From contig PWPN01000270.1 of the NCBI GenBank assembly GCA_003557125.1, forward strand, positions 1 to 6,464: a stretch of DNA of 6,464 bases, read 5' to 3'. Position numbers and translations under genes: made by a program. This stretch comes from Phycisphaerae bacterium. GTDB lineage: Bacteria; Planctomycetota; Phycisphaerae; UBA1845; PWPN01. A model generated the notes under the pieces. The model ran no database searches, had not been told where the DNA came from, and was given only the letters and a program-made list of their open reading frames with translations. Numbering within the stretch: position 1 is the stretch's first letter; the number at the start of each line of letters is the position of its first letter. Positions 6,165 through 6,464 of this stretch are shown here, one piece after another.

Positions 6165-6193
6165 GGGTGCCACGGGCGGCTTGCCCGCCAGTG
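6165..6193. repeat. 29-bp palindromic dispersed repeat, downstream copy
   Basis: Matches the element at 236-264 in 28 of 29 bases and has the same orientation. The single change (G at 6174 where the other copy has T) breaks one pair of the stem, leaving GGCGG (6175-6179) paired with CCGCC (6185-6189) plus three outer pairs. It lies 34 bp after the permease stop codon. No T-run follows, so it is not a standard terminator, although a hairpin here could still protect the 3' end of the mRNA. Confidence 0.8.
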
Positions 6194-6250
6194 CGGTCTG
6201 CATGGTCTCGACAATAATTCAAGAAAAGCTCACGCAAAGGCGGTAATCAA

Positions 6251-6269
6251 CCACGCCCATAGGGCGTGG
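6251..6269. repeat. Terminal hairpin of the IS200/IS605-type element
   Basis: CCACGCCC (6251-6258) pairs perfectly with GGGCGTGG (6262-6269) around an ATA loop. It is the longest stem in the downstream hairpin series, the one farthest from the transposase, and a good candidate for the transposase recognition hairpin at the element's right end. Confidence 0.75.
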
Positions 6270-6275
6270 CTTTAG

Positions 6276-6350
6276 GAAGGCCCGCCCAAGCGGGCCGAGC
6301 GCGTCGTGAAGCCCCCGTTGGGGGCGATGACTGGGAAGCCCCGCAGGGGC
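6276..6350. repeat. Three GAAG-headed hairpins in series
   Basis: On the plus strand, GAAG occurs directly at the foot of three perfect hairpins. GAAG 6276-6279 leads GCCCGC (6280-6285) and GCGGGC (6290-6295), extended by one G-C pair. GAAG 6308-6311 leads CCCCC (6312-6316) and GGGGG (6320-6324). GAAG 6335-6338 leads CCCC (6339-6342) and GGGG (6346-6349). A fixed tetranucleotide at the foot of a hairpin is the hallmark of REP sequences mobilised by Y1 transposases, though the known tetranucleotides differ. Confidence 0.7.
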
Positions 6351-6362
6351 ATGGGCATACGC

Positions 6363-6464
6363 TTACTTTAGGTCGAGTTCACCTTGGTTCGATTCCAACT
6401 TCTCCTGCTCGCGGATGTACCGACGAATCCGATGTTCGTCCAGCCCCACCGTGCTCACACTGTA
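6363..6464 (-). CDS. IS200/IS605-like Y1 transposase, C-terminal fragment
   Basis: The minus-strand frame is open from the right edge to a TAA stop (read from 6365 to 6363), giving 33 residues that begin YSVSTVGLDEHRIRRYIR and end GELDLK. 'VSTVGLDE--IRRYIREQE' is the well-known C-terminal segment of small HUH-type tyrosine transposases of the IS200-like (Y1_Tnp) family. That segment carries the end of the helix that usually bears the catalytic Tyr, but the Tyr, the HUH motif and most of the protein lie outside the window. Whether the copy is intact cannot be judged. Its coding sequence ends just before the hairpin-rich tail, as expected for an element without tnpB on this side. Confidence 0.82.
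   Translation of the reverse strand, partial: YSVSTVGLDEHRIRRYIREQEKLESNQGELDLK

Larger units (their letters stand above)
6243..6464 (-). mobile_element. IS200/IS605-type insertion element, 3' end (partial)
   Basis: The C-terminus of a Y1 transposase (minus strand) is followed, in its reading direction, by about 120 bp packed with four perfect hairpins. This is the usual make-up of the subterminal part of IS200/IS605 or REP/RAYT elements, which move as single strands and have no terminal inverted repeats. The left boundary is estimated. On the transposase strand, the last hairpin (6251-6269) is preceded by AAAG and followed by TTGATTAC, so the end may be at the TTAC (6243-6246). The remainder of the element is beyond the right edge. 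It is convergent with the permease gene. Confidence 0.65.

Overview
The window is GC-rich and tightly packed, with five complete plus-strand genes and a fragment at each end. The gene set (Nramp-like permease, URO-D-like protein, HpaI-type aldolase, 2-hydroxyacid dehydrogenase, aldo/keto reductase) and the palindromic intergenic repeats suggest a planctomycete or a related PVC-group bacterium. That placement is inferred from gene content and style; there is no rRNA or marker gene here to prove it.

Layout: 1-118 is the 3' end of an unidentified gene. 119-410 is a noncoding block with seven tandem 14-bp units, three hairpins and a 17-bp duplication. 411-1349 is an aldo/keto reductase behind a strong Shine-Dalgarno. 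1478-2476 is a D-isomer-specific 2-hydroxyacid dehydrogenase. 2494-3255 is an HpcH/HpaI-family aldolase starting at GTG. 3303-4388 is a URO-D-superfamily protein that is not a housekeeping HemE. 4551-6131 is an 11-helix Nramp-like permease. 6132-6242 holds a second copy of the upstream hairpin repeat. 6243-6464 is the 3' end of an IS200/IS605-type element: a string of hairpins, then the C-terminus of a Y1 transposase on the minus strand, convergent with the cluster.

Functional reading (inference): the genes look like a small catabolic locus for a sugar acid or related oxo-acid. The permease would import the substrate. The HpaI-type aldolase would split a 2-keto(-3-deoxy) acid into pyruvate and an aldehyde. 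The two NAD(P)-dependent oxidoreductases would convert the aldehyde and 2-oxo-acid products. The URO-D-like protein may handle a methyl group or another modification. No sugar-acid dehydratase, kinase, regulator or corrinoid protein is visible, so the substrate cannot be named.

Most notable: the permease has the Nramp fold signature but has lost both metal-binding motifs (GGGS where DPGN is expected, TFIL where MPHN is expected) and carries an extra coiled-coil-like loop. It may be a transporter for something other than a divalent metal. Second are the repeats: a 29-bp hairpin element occurs on both sides of the cluster (28 of 29 identical), and the upstream copy appears to have spawned a 7-unit tandem array from its left arm.
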